Assembly (NCBI GenBank): GCA_940671915.1
Contig: CALNVZ010003434.1
Coordinates: forward strand, 5,491,091 to 5,555,090
Source of the DNA: Paracentrotus lividus
Taxonomy: Eukaryota > Echinodermata > Echinoidea > Camarodonta > Echinidae
Reading direction: 5' to 3'
DNA length: 64,000 nt
Made by a program: the position numbers and the translations under genes. Of the stretch, positions 37,801 to 46,848 are shown one piece after another. Position 1 is the first letter of the stretch; each line of letters starts with the position of its first letter. The notes below the pieces were generated by a model. It was not told the DNA's origin. It worked only from the letters and a program-made list of their open reading frames with translations, and made no database searches.

Positions 37801-40800
37801 ATAATTTTTTTTTTTTTTGTGTGTGTACATTCTTTTGATACGTGTCAAAGATCCCATGGCATTTAATCACAAATTCATGCTTCAGTATGCACGTGAGCCT
37901 GGAAATGCTTTTTTTTCAAGTACGGGCTAAAATTCAAATTTGATTGTATAACAATTCTTTTCTGGGAGTACTTTTGATTTTATTTTCACAAAAAATTCCG
38001 ATGATTCACGCCTTTGTGGGCACAAGATACAGAAAATCATGAAAATGAGGAGAAAGTCTTGGGCTTCGTCATGGTTCAGTGACTTTTCGAATACGTAATT
38101 TGAATCAAAATTATGTTAAGTAGAGACGAGTTGAAGCTGTGTGCCAAGTTTCATGACATAACTCACGGCAGAATTAACAATAATCATCAATGAAATAGGC
38201 CCGATTTTACATTTGTCAGGTGACTTTATGTACAGAGGTCTAACAAAAGTTTAACAAAAGTGAAATTGGGCATATTTTTATTTTCAGTTTCTGTCCATTT
38301 GACTGTGAGTAATTTTATGAAACTTTGCACAAAGCTTCAACTGGTCTCTAACTAACATGATCTTTATTCAAATTACGTATTCGAAAAGTCACTGAACCAT
38401 GACGAAACCCCAAACTTTCTTCTCATTTTCATGATTATCTTGTATCTTGTGCCCACTGAGGCGTGAAGCATCGGGATTTTAGTGCAATAAAATCAAAAGT
38501 TCTCCCCGAAAAGAATTGTTATACTCAATCAAAGTAAGAATTTGAATTTTAGTCCAGACATGAGAAAAGGGCTTTTCCAGTCTCACGTAAATTTGGAAGC
38601 ACCTTTTGCCTACATTCTGACATGTAAAATGTTTAAAATCTGAAAATGGGTCCGATATTATTGAATCGAAGTTGTGATTTTAGGCTTGTGAACTCCAAAA
38701 AATGACATTTTTGCATTCAACCATTGTTCACTGAAGCATGACTTGATGGTTTTTCCTCAAGTTTGCTCCCTTGGTAGGTAATTAAATTCCCTATACATGG
38801 ACATATAATTAGATTTATAAAATTGCTTCTGGTTCTAAAATTATTGATATCTGAAATAGGGGGAACTTTCTTTTTGTGTTGTGTTTATATAAATAAACAC
38901 AAAAAGAAAGTTCCCCCTATTTCAGATATCAATAAAAAAAATTAACCAGTAAGAGTTGAAAAAAAATCCAATCATATGTCCATTTAGGGAATTAGCTACC
39001 ATGGGAGCGAATTTTAGGAAAAATTATCAAGTCATGCTTTAGCGATCAATGGTAGAATGGGAAAATGTCCTTTTTGAAGTTCACAAGCCTAAAGTAACAA
39101 CTTTGATTCAATGATATCGAACCCATACTCAGATTTAAAACATTTTACACGTGAGAATGTAGACAAAGCGTACTTCCCAACATACGGAGAAGAAATTTGC
39201 GTCAATTTTCACGGTTGAGTGAGCATGCAGCAAAAATTGCCAAAACTGCGATTTTTACTTCTTTGCCATGGAATGTCCGCTCAAATATGACGGAATTCCT
39301 GTTTTTGGAATTGTATATAGCCAATATCCTTTCATTCATGGTTGAGTGAAGCCATCAAACAAGCCAAAAAAGGGCCATTTTAGAATCACGATATTGCTGA
39401 GTACACCTATTGACTGCGTTCAGTGTAAAAATAAGATTGATCTGTTGTGAGTACACATCAAATACAATATAATCCCGTTTCAAAAGTATTCAGACCCATA
39501 TTTAGTTCTTTAATATATTGTACATTTAATTAAGAACAGTAATGAATTAAAATAGATAATTAATAAAATTGATGTAAAATAATGGAGATGATTTTACATA
39601 AATTAAATGAATTAACAGTACCGCGGTAGTGAGGATTGTAGCAGAAAAAAAAACACGCAAAGAAAAGGCGCTCTACCTGATTGGCTTAGAAAACATTATT
39701 TATTCCTAGTCCTACCTTCTGAGCAGTCTTTCCCTGTGATCCCTTCATAGCAGTGACATTGATAACCTTCTATCGTCTCTTCACATGTACCACGCTGACA
39801 CGGCCCAGAAAGACATTCTAGGAAATAGTATACAAATATTGGAATTTGATTAAGGTTCATAATAATATTTATACGTACAGTTGTCCGCAAAATTGTTAAT
39901 ACCCCTGATATTTTTTAAGTTTTTTGAATTGTGCTTTTATATAAATGAATTTCGTCAAAGTTTTTAGTGATCAGTATGTTACGAACATCTGGACCATTAG
40001 GAAGGTTTGATATTTTGAGCAATTTGGTATTCCAGGGGTATTTTATTGACAGATTTACGGAAAACACCATGTTCATAAATATTCATACCCCAGGGGTACC
40101 CAGATCAATTTCTTATCAAATAACCACAAGTACATATTATTTTCTTTAAATAACTATCTGAAATAGTTTTTGCAAGCGTCTATAGTCTTTCTTAATGGCT
40201 TCTGTGGGGTCTGGCCCATGTGTCCTCTGGAAAACCTCCAGGCTGAGTCAGGTTGCATGGTCTTTGAGCCATCTTGTGAGTCTTCAGCTTCCTAACCACT
40301 TTATTGTTGGTTTCTTGTCAGGACTTTGAATTTTTCACTTAGGAACGTTCATATGAATGTTATTGAAATAAAATTACCGCTCTACCCACACTTTTTAGTC
40401 CCTGATTTAACACTCAAGTGATTGTTTTATCTGCACCAGATGTAAGACAATTTGGAAAAAGCTTTCATGGACAAGACTAAAAGTGCAAGGTGTCTCCTTG
40501 AATTGCCAAATAAGTATACTGAGAGGTCTACACCAACCCACAGATCACAATCATGGTCGAAATGGATACCACTGACCAGCCAGAGACGAAGGTGCCAAAG
40601 AGTGAATACTACATAGAGGATATATAATTATACAGACACTTCCCAATACAGACTACAGTTTTGCAGTCAGACCCATCGGAAGGCCTCTGGACAGTTCCTA
40701 AGCTCATTTAAACCAGAAATTGTAATTTTTCGACCATAATTATAAAAGTTGATGAGAGAAAGTTAGAATTTATTATAGTGATATGAACTTTCTTCAATTT

Positions 40801-43800
40801 GGCAAATAAAAACGATGAACCCTTCAATCTAAAGAACAGTGTGCTGATTTTAGCACGTGGCATTCACATATAACTGCGATGGGGGATTATCAGTGCGGGT
40901 AGCACTGGGAATGTGTTCAGAATAGGAGGCATCCCGGAGAAGACATTTGTATTAAGATCTCGGATGAAAACTTGCAGAAGTATGTTTGTAAATGTTACCT
41001 GAAACAGCATTTGACATATCAATAGGACGAAGTGCAGAAGCATACGTCCAAGTTAGTCAAGAAGTAGTTCCAAGACAATCATACTGAATGATCTGGAGAG
41101 GAAAATTCGATGACCTGACAAGAATCCCCTTAGAAATGTGTCTGGGAAGTTGAAGACTCACAAAATAGCTCAAAGACCATGCAACCCTACACAGCCTGGA
41201 CGTTTTCCATAGGAAGCATTGGTCAAAAATCACGGAAGACGTGAATGATTGTTCTGGACATTCGCAAGAACTATTTTCGGTGGAAATTTAAAAATATAAT
41301 TATAATCGAGATGATTAGATAATAAATTATATTTGACACCCCTAAAGGGTATGAATAATTATGAACATGGCGTTTTTAGTAAATCTGTCAACAAAATACC
41401 CCTAGATTACCAAGTTTATCAAAATTTCAAAATTCCTAATTGTTCTATTGTTCTTCTTCTTCTTCTTCTCGAGTCCTTTCTCCTATTCTTATGTTTGATT
41501 TGTAATTATACTTGATTACATTTTAAAGATCATAGTATTCATTTCATATGTATTGGTTCTTAGGGGAATCTGAATTAGACTCTACCCATTAGGTATTGAA
41601 CGCAGGCGATCCCATTAGGCGAACGAGTAGTAAGGTCAGCTTGGGAGCAGGGGAAGGGGAGAAGAGGGCATTGTAGAAGGTGACTCATGGTCTCCGCCTC
41701 TCCGCATTCGCATACTGGCCTTCCTTCAGTGTCGATGCCCCATTTGGCCATTAACACCTTGCAACGGTCGACTCCAGCCCGCAGGCGGTTCAAGCAGAGC
41801 CAGAACGGCCAGGGTTCACGGAATCCTGGTGGGAGGGATTCCTTAGGGCCGATGATGACATTGTGAGGCGCAGACTCAAGACGGGTTGACCAAAGGTCTA
41901 ACCTACAGTTGTGGGGGCTCTGGTTGAGGGACACGGTAGTGTGAAGAAAACTATGCTTGGATCTCAAACGCTTTGTTGTTAGCAAGGCATTGAAGAGAGG
42001 GTGGAGTGGATCATTGTCTTGTTTAAGTTTCTCCTTTTGAGAGAGTGCAGACCTCCTGATGTGAGGAGGGGCGATGCCAATCAGGATGTAGAGATCGTCT
42101 ACCTTGGTTGGTTTAAGGCAGCCTGTTATGGCCCTACACGCGCTGTTGAGAGATGGGTCAATCTTCGAAGCATGGGCTGACCTGCCCCATACAGGACATG
42201 CATATTCTGCAGCTGAGAAGCAGAGGGCAAGGGCTGTTGTGCGGATGGTACTTGCATCAGTGCCCCATTTCGAGTTAGCTAGCTTCTTCAGGATGCTGTT
42301 CCTGGCACTGACCTTCTATTGTTAGTAACATACTTATCAACAGAAAGTTTGACGAATTGTATTTATTTAGGAGTACGACTAAAAAAACTTAAAAAACGAC
42401 AGGTATGAACAATTTTGCGGACAACTGTATACACTGATCATCAAACAAACGGAATCCTGGTGGGAGGGATTCCTTAGGGCCGATGATGACATTGTGAGGC
42501 GCAGACTCAAGACGGGTTGACCAAAGGTCTAACCTAAGTTGTGGGGGCTCTGGTTGAGGGACACGGTAGTGTGAAGAAAACTATGCTTGGATCTCAAACG
42601 CTTTGTTGTTAGCAAGGCATTGAAGAGAGGTGGAGTGGATCATTGTCTTGTTTAAGTTTCTCCTTTTGAGAGAGTGCAGACCTCCTGATGTGAGGAGGGG
42701 CGATGCCAATCAGGATGTAGAGATCGTCTACCTTGGTTGGTTTAAGGCAGCCTGTTATGCCCTACACGCGCTGTTGAGAGATGGGTCAATCTTCGAAGCA
42801 TGGGCTGACCTGCCCCATACAGGACATGCATATTCTGCAGCTGAGAAGCAGAGGGCAAGGGCTGTTGTGCGGATGGTACTTGCATCAGTGCCCNNNNNNN
42901 NNNNNNNNNNNNNNNNNNTCATTCTGACAATACCAAGAACCATATATTTTGTTGTTTTGTAGTCTTCCAAAAGCGTATAATTTTTTATAGATTTAAGATT
43001 TACTTGTGTTAAATTAAAATAATATTGGCCCGTTGTATACAACTTGGGGTATCTTCGGTGTTTTCGGAAAATGGGATGTAAGGTCAGATGCACAACTATG
43101 GGTACGACAGGACGTTCAGTGTCAATTTTTTGTTTTGCAAAAAAAAAAAAAAAAAAAACGAAAACAATGGTTGGTGAAACATCCCTAGGCTTACCAGGTA
43201 TTGCACAGTAGTATCTTTTTGCAGTGAAACCAGAAGGTAGGCCGAAATCAACTGAAGACGGGATGACTTTCAAAACGAGTTGCACAACATCACCACTAAT
43301 CAATGTCTTCGAAGGGCACGACTGTTCCGTGATGTGAGGACAGTGATGATCGGCGGCAAACACTGCAAATTAATGAGAGGAATAAATTAAATCATATCAA
43401 ATTTCCTTGACATTAAATCCTCAATTTTGTCCTCAAATAAACAATACAAATCATACGAAGAATTTACATACGCATAAAATAATCAATACAAAAAGGAATA
43501 CGAAATACGTTAATGAAATCAAATGAGGGATATTTGTACGAAAATACCAGGAAACGTGTATTAACATGACTTGAACACAAAGCCACAGGGTCTTACTAAT
43601 ATTATGCTCGTATTCATTATCAAACATTCGTTTTGCGCAATTATCATTCAAAATAATTTCAATGTTATTAAAAAGAATGTCTAGAAAAAAAAAAAATATT
43701 CAAGTGTGCTGTTCAGATGCATAAACAGTGTTTCCAAGGTTACAATTTAAACTCGGGTCTTTTGTAAGAATGGTTTACCCATCCTTTAGATTTGCATTTA

Positions 43801-45936
43801 CGCTGGACCTTACCCCTATGGCTGATATTATGATGATATACACCCCTCCCTCTATATCTCCGCTTCTAGGCCAACTTGATTTGAAAAATATAATTGTATC
43901 TTTTTGCCCTGCCGGTGTCCCAGGCGATCGGTTCAAGGGACAAATCACCTGGATTTTACCCTGCCGATTGGCTCTGCTCAACAGATAACAGAAACTACCA
44001 CAAACGACTTTTAAAACTATTTCTAAAAAAAAAAATTTATATTGTTACCTGCTCCTTGGAGAAAAATAGACACGTGATCACAATCATGGTGGAACTCCTG
44101 ACAGAGCAGAACTGCATCACAAAAACACAAAATCAAACACAAATCATCATAACGCAGAAATCGATCATTTTTTTATCTTTTTTTCTTTTTGTAAAGCTTC
44201 GGGGGGGGGGGGGGTTCGCTTTTTTTCACTCTTCTTTTTTTTTGTTTTTGTTTTGTTTTGTTACTTTTCCCTTTTTCATAATGAAGTGTCTGTCACGATG
44301 TCATGAAAGTTGTTCAATTTTGTTTTAATGGCAACTTGAGTGTCAGGAAAGACATGGACATGTTTATTTTTTTCATGTTAATCTAGAGGGTAAATTTGTT
44401 TAGTGGGACACTTAAGCATTTACGTAAGCATAACACAAACATAAATACTCAATAAAGCAATCACATACCTCATTTTGAAGTTATTTAGATATAAACGTTT
44501 ATAAATTATGGTTAATATTAGTTACAATTTCCGCCAAATTAAGGTTAAGGTGGCAGTTAAATTCCATATTTCGAGTTAGCTAGCTTCTTCAGGATGCTGT
44601 TCCTGGCACTGACCTTCTATTGTTAGTAACATACTTATCAACAGAAAGTTTGACGAAACGTATTTATTTAGGAGTACGACTAAAAAAACTTAAAAAACGA
44701 CAGGTATGAACAATTTTGCGGACAACTGTATACACTGATCATCAAACAATCCATTCTGACAATACCAAGAACCATATATTTTGTTGTTTTGTAGTCTTCC
44801 AAAAGCGTATAATTTTTTATTAGATTTAAGATTTACTTGTGTTAAATTAAAATAATATTGGCCCCGTTGTATACAACTTGGGGTATCTTCGGTGTTTTCG
44901 GAAAATGGGATGTAAGGTCAGATGCACAACTATGGGTACGACAGGACGTTCAGTGTCAATTTTTTGTTTTGCAAAAAAAAAAAAAAAAAAACGAAAACAA
45001 TGGTTGGTGAAACATCCCTAGGCTTACCAGGTATTGCACAGTAGTATCTTTTTGCAGTGAAACCAGAAGGTAGGCCGAAATCAACTGAAGACGGGATGAC
45101 TTTCAAAACGAGTTGCACAACATCACCACTAATCAATGTCTTCGAAGGGCACGACTGTTCCGTGATGTGAGGACAGTGATGATCGGCGGCAAACACTGCA
45201 ATATTAACTGAGAGGAATAAATTAAATCATATCAAATTTCCTTGACATTAAATCCTCAATTTTGTCCTCAAAATAAACAATACAAATCATACGAAGAATT
45301 TACATACGCATAAAATAATCAATACAAAAAGGAATACGAAATACGTTAATGAAATCAAATGAGGGATATTTGTACGAAAATACCAGGAAACGTGTATTAA
45401 CATGACTTGAACACAAAGCCACAGGGTCTTACTAATATTATGCTCGTATTCATTATCAAACATTCGTTTTCGCGCAATTATCATTCAAAATAATTTCAAT
45501 GTTATTAAAAAGAATGTCTAGAAAAAAAAAAAATATTCAAGTGTGCTGTTCAGATGCATAAACAGTGTTTCCAAGGTTACAATTTAAACTCGGGTCTTTT
45601 GTAAGAATGGTTTACCCATCCTTTAGATTTGCATTTACGCTGGACCTTACCCCTATGGCTGATATTATGATGATATACACCCCTCCCTCTATATCTCCGC
45701 TTCTAGGCCAACTTGATTTGAAAAATATAATTGTATCTTTTTGCCCTGCCGGTGTCCCAGGCGATCGGTTCAAGGGGACAAATCACCTGGATTTTACCCT
45801 GCCGATTGGCTCTGCTCAACAGAATAACAGAAACTACCACAAACGACTTTTAAAACTATTTCTAAAAAAACAAATTTATTATTGTTACCTGCCCTCCTTG
45901 GTTAGAGAAAAAAATTAGACACGTGATCACAATCAT
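22626..45936 (-). CDS. Left-arm fibrinogen-related lectin gene (six exons, carries the terminal exon)
   Basis: Minus-strand exons in order: 45889-45936 (signal peptide), 45028-45195, 39716-39817 (EGF; a second copy at 34238-34340), 28911-29045 (FBG part 1), 25142-25403 (FBG part 2) and 22626-22870 (FBG part 3 and stop). With the right-arm versions of exons 1-5 the coding length is 951 nt, 316 aa. Family knowledge: secreted FBG-domain proteins (ficolins, tachylectins, FREPs) bind acetylated glycans and act in innate recognition. Seen: the DCYEL, YCDME and DGGGWT start of the fold, the D-I-D-N-D-G-D-E calcium loop, the HCA and AWWYNAC pocket region, and a terminal TEMKIRP. As assembled, exon 1 is 8 nt too long and exon 4 is 1 nt too long, so the frame breaks twice. 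These lie in a noisy region and may be consensus errors. The EGF exon is duplicated by the 30-41 kb tandem repeat. Confidence 0.75.
23463..24480 (+). mobile_element. tRNA-derived SINE interrupted by a TIR element
   Basis: The head at 23463-23522 has a box-A-like TGGCTCACTGG and a box-B-like GGTTTAATCCC, like an isoleucine-type tRNA. The body resumes after 24342 with TTTAAAGACGTTAAAAATTG. The right-arm partner (61280-61470, minus) is uninterrupted, which proves the insertion. It is not a functional tRNA: the 3' half is replaced by SINE body. Confidence 0.75.
23520..24341. mobile_element. TIR element inserted in the SINE (822 bp)
   Basis: The ends CCCACAGGAGGCGATCGTTG and CAACGATCGCCTTCTGTGGG continue as about 32 bp of near-perfect inverted repeat (23520-23551 and 24310-24341). 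The interior is full of TCGCGAC/GTCGC words and has no transposase. It is absent from the right arm. A target duplication is not clear, and a few SINE bases were lost on the right side. Confidence 0.75.
24581..24602 (+). repeat. Poly(T) tract
   Basis: 22 T; the partner in the right arm is 46 A (61111-61156), a length difference typical of slippage. Confidence 0.9.
25142..25403 (-). CDS. Lectin exon 5 (left arm): middle of the fibrinogen domain
   Basis: 262 bp between an acceptor (TTGTAG) and a donor (GCGG|GTAAAT), phase 0 in and phase 1 out. It encodes [20 protein letters not shown], then [13 protein letters not shown] and [13 protein letters not shown], the hallmark middle of an FBG domain. 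Seven nucleotide differences from the right-arm exon, only two of which change an amino acid (R/Q and S/N). Confidence 0.93.
25446..25750 (+). mobile_element. LINE 3' remnant (left arm)
   Basis: One frame reads GDRALSSIA then [19 protein letters not shown], the classic C-terminal end of a non-LTR reverse transcriptase ORF, followed by a short 3' UTR ending in a (CAT)n tail at 25727-25747. Only the last few hundred bases remain. Right-arm partner: 59930-60240. Confidence 0.7.
26153..27133. mobile_element. 981-bp TIR element with TA target duplication
   Basis: A 22-bp perfect terminal inverted repeat starting GGGTAGATGTAGGGAATACC, flanked by TA on both sides. The right arm keeps the uninterrupted site (AAGTCAAATAGAACTTAT in reverse complement). 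Related ATTCCCTACA words recur inside at about 26345 and 26715. It has no open transposase. Size and TA target fit a non-autonomous Tc1/mariner-superfamily element. Confidence 0.85.
27690..28097. mobile_element. 408-bp hairpin insertion with 14-bp target duplication
   Basis: Flanked by CAAATAATATTACA at 27676-27689 and 28098-28111, with a single copy at the right-arm site. Most of the insert is an inverted repeat: 27748-27892 pairs with 27948-28100 (phrases CTTTCGATCCTAGCAGAATC and GGCAAGCCAAGAGGGAGAGA). The ORFs at 27719-27904 and 27911-28117 are the two arms. The long target duplication is unusual for a DNA-transposon MITE. Confidence 0.85.
28833..28856 (+). repeat. Microsatellite (CA)n
   Basis: Twelve CA repeats just downstream of lectin exon 4. 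The right-arm partner (57251-57296) is longer. Confidence 0.95.
28911..29045 (-). CDS. Lectin exon 4 (left arm), frameshifted as assembled
   Basis: N-terminal part of the FBG domain: [20 protein letters not shown] then [10 protein letters not shown] before the donor. It is 135 bp against 134 in the right arm: two extra bases in CACGAGAGACTG and one missing A in CTTCAGCTGG. The DCYEL start is therefore out of frame with the rest. A near-copy at 20961-21035 has only the second change. This could be a pseudogene mutation or a consensus error. Confidence 0.8.
29150..30110. repeat. F1-family repeat (reverse half)
   Basis: Matches 1195-1990 (diverged) and 21120-22080 (near identical). It contains the reversed motif in CTCACTCGTCCATGACACGA and CTCACTCATCCATGAAAA. 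The right arm holds only the 29150-29575 part (56565-56970, inverted). Confidence 0.8.
30115..30391 (+). repeat. Minisatellite, GGAGGACAACTCCCCC unit
   Basis: About 16 units. It faces an inverted array of the same unit at 31767-31980, so the two arrays flank a core of about 1.4 kb, as in a foldback element. Confidence 0.9.
31467..31703 (-). other. Unassigned 78-codon ORF in the tandem unit
   Basis: Reads through [20 protein letters not shown] and is lysine-rich. In the second unit (about 36930-37165) an extra A breaks the same frame. I do not recognise a family. It lies inside the foldback core, so it may be a decayed element ORF. Confidence 0.25.
31767..31980 (-). repeat. Minisatellite, inverted array (unit 1)
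   Basis: The same 16-bp unit as 30115-30391 but in the opposite orientation (GGGGGAGTTGTCCTCC). The second tandem copy is at 37228-37440. Confidence 0.9.
31990..34010. repeat. F1 foldback with internal inversions (unit 1)
   Basis: About 31990-32640 carries the forward motif TTCAYGGTTGARTGARCA several times. About 32790-33360 is its reverse complement, and 33470-33900 reads forward again. The perfect hairpin at 33369-33462 sits at one turn. Shared phrases at the turns include CACAAGCCTAAA against TTTAGGCTTGTG and CATACGGA against its complement. The copy in tandem unit 2 is 37450-39470. Confidence 0.8.
33369..33462. repeat. Perfect 35-bp-arm hairpin
   Basis: ATTGATATCTGAAATAGGGG continues through AACTTTCTTTTTGT and is matched exactly by the reverse complement after a short TA-rich loop. 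It is repeated at about 38843-38932 in the second tandem unit. Confidence 0.9.
34238..34340 (-). CDS. EGF exon, first tandem copy (frameshifted)
   Basis: The same exon as 39716-39817 but with one extra T in a T-run (ATCCCTTTCATAG), giving 103 bp and a broken frame. Probably a homopolymer error or a decayed duplicate. Confidence 0.75.
34400..35885. mobile_element. Tc1-like element, truncated by the duplication junction
   Basis: Starts TA|CAGTTGTCCGCAAAATTG and stops at the tandem junction before its other inverted repeat. It is the same element as 39878-42427. Confidence 0.8.
37228..37440 (-). repeat. Minisatellite, inverted array (unit 2)
   Basis: Second tandem copy of 31767-31980. Confidence 0.9.
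37450..39470. repeat. F1 foldback (unit 2)
   Basis: Second tandem copy of 31990-34010, including the hairpin at about 38843-38932. Confidence 0.85.
39716..39817 (-). CDS. Lectin exon 3 (left arm): EGF-like domain, intact copy
   Basis: 102 bp, phase 1-1, acceptor CCTAG and donor GAAG|GTAGGA. It encodes [20 protein letters not shown] followed by [12 protein letters not shown], giving six cysteines in EGF spacing. No calcium-binding consensus (D-x-D/N-E) precedes it. The right-arm version differs by two bases in one codon (I to L). Confidence 0.9.
39878..42427. mobile_element. Tc1-like TIR element with internal LINE insertion (left arm)
   Basis: TA|CAGTTGTCCGCAAAATTG on the left and CAATTTTGCGGACAACTG|TA on the right. 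Removing the LINE insertion and one target copy (871 bp) leaves 1679 bp, exactly the length of the right-arm copy. The element is itself partly palindromic: both halves contain a CTCAAAGACCATGCAACC block and both end in a short frame closed by TAA, like two inverted transposase C-termini. It is not autonomous. Confidence 0.85.
41453..42313 (-). mobile_element. 5'-truncated non-LTR retrotransposon (861 bp)
   Basis: Flanked by the 10-bp duplication TTCTATTGTT at 41443-41452 and 42314-42323. The 3' end carries a (GAA)n tail (41453 onward on the minus strand). The protein reads [19 protein letters not shown] then LNSACRA, and ends with a C-E-C-G-x3-ETMSHLLQC zinc-knuckle-like motif, typical of the C-terminal end of a non-LTR ORF2. 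The right arm has the empty site at 54583-54592. The clade is not assigned. Confidence 0.9.
42449..42893 (-). repeat. Second copy of the LINE fragment, cut by the N gap
   Basis: Repeats 41820-42257 (offset about 629). It resumes at 44567 with ATTTCGAGTTAGCTAGCTTC, exactly where it stops before the gap. Confidence 0.85.
42894..42918. other. Assembly gap (25 N)
   Basis: Exactly 25 N, inside what should be continuous LINE sequence. Confidence 0.98.
42919..44557 (-). repeat. Near-copy of 44752-46413, probably misplaced by assembly
   Basis: It carries extra copies of lectin exon 2 (43195-43362, open) and exon 1 (44049-44087, one base short). It interrupts the LINE fragment (42893 joins 44567) and is bordered by the N gap, the same pattern as 20961-22446. 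The extra exons should not be counted as a third gene. Confidence 0.75.
44567..44751. repeat. Continuation of LINE fragment and Tc1-like right end
   Basis: 44567-44610 continues the interrupted LINE. 44611-44735 repeats the Tc1-like right end (CAATTTTGCGGACAACTG), as at 42314-42427. Confidence 0.75.
45028..45195 (-). CDS. Lectin exon 2 (left arm): 56-residue Cys-rich module
   Basis: 168 bp, phase 1-1, acceptor TTGCAG and donor CCTG|GTAAGC. It begins [20 protein letters not shown] and ends KRYYCAIPG, with three cysteines. I do not recognise the fold. It joins the signal peptide exon on one side and the EGF exon on the other. Six base differences from the right-arm exon, three of them residue changes. 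Confidence 0.85.
45889..45936 (-). CDS. Lectin exon 1 (left arm): signal peptide, disturbed
   Basis: Starts ATGATTGTGATCACGTGTCT as in the right arm (MIVITCL), but the remainder is 48 bp rather than 40, with extra T, C and G bases in homopolymers, so the frame into exon 2 is lost as assembled. The copy at 44049-44087 has a different defect (39 bp). Two different defects in near-identical copies point to consensus noise. Confidence 0.6.
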
Positions 45937-46239
45937 GGTGGAACTCCTGACAAAGCAGAAGACTGCATCACAAAAACACAAAACAACACAAATCATCATA
46001 ACGCAGAAATCGATCATTTTTTTATACTTTTTTTTCTTTTGTAAACTCGGGGGGGGCGGGGGGTTTCGCTTTTTTTTCACTCTTCTTTTTTTTTGTTTTT
46101 TGTTTTGTTTTGTTACTTTTCCTTTTTCATAATGAAGTGTCTGTCACGATGTCATGAAAGTTGTTCAATTTTGTTTTTAATGGCAACTTGAGTGTCAGGA
46201 AAGACATGGACATGTTTATTTTTTTCATGTTAATCTAGA

Positions 46240-46817
46240 GGGTAAATTTGGGTTAGTGGGACACTTAAGCATTTACGTAAGCATAACACAAACATAAGAT
46301 ACTCAATAAAGCAATCACATACCTCATTTTGAAGTTTATTTAGATATAAACGTTTTATAAATTATGGTTAATATTAGTTACAATTTCCGCCAAATTAAGG
46401 TTAAGGTGGCAGTTAATCATTACCACTCCATTGTTCCACTGACCCCATCAAGTTGAGGTTAGTGGGACAGCATAATACATGGAATAAAATGTGGTTTAAA
46501 AGTGAGAAACAAAGATCTCTGTCTTCATAAAAACTGTTTATACATTTGGAATATAATTTCTAAGAATCTTAGAAATGATATTCCACATGTCATAAGAACT
46601 GATTGCCAAACTATTTTCTCAAACATTTTCACGACTCATTATTTTTCGTTTTTCCTGTACACATTTCAAGTGATGAAAAAGGAGTTTTTTTTTTCAACAT
46701 ATCAAAGCTCAAGAGCACCTTTTAAATCTGTGATTCTCTAAACAAAGCAAGCATTTCCTTCGTCCTTTACCCCCGTTTTGTATGAAAGTAAACAAAAGAT
46801 ATAGTATTAAAAAAAAA

Positions 46818-46848
<31 letters not shown>

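Larger units (their letters stand above)
30433..41366. repeat. 5.45-kb tandem duplication (units 30433-35885 and 35886-41366)
   Basis: The two units are nearly identical over their whole length. The offset drifts from about 5445 to 5471, mostly through one-base indels in homopolymers. Each contains the inverted minisatellite, the F1 forward half, an EGF exon and the left part of the Tc1-like element. The junction at about 35885 cuts the first Tc1-like copy. The right arm has only one EGF exon. This could be a recent duplication or two haplotypes placed in series. Confidence 0.9.

Noticed and set aside
42755..43363. 202-codon minus ORF joining LINE and lectin exon 2
   Set aside because: It runs through the 25-N gap and intron sequence; the apparent fusion is artificial.
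43195..44087. Additional lectin exons 1 and 2
   Set aside because: Part of the suspect segment 42919-44557 that interrupts a LINE fragment next to the second N gap.
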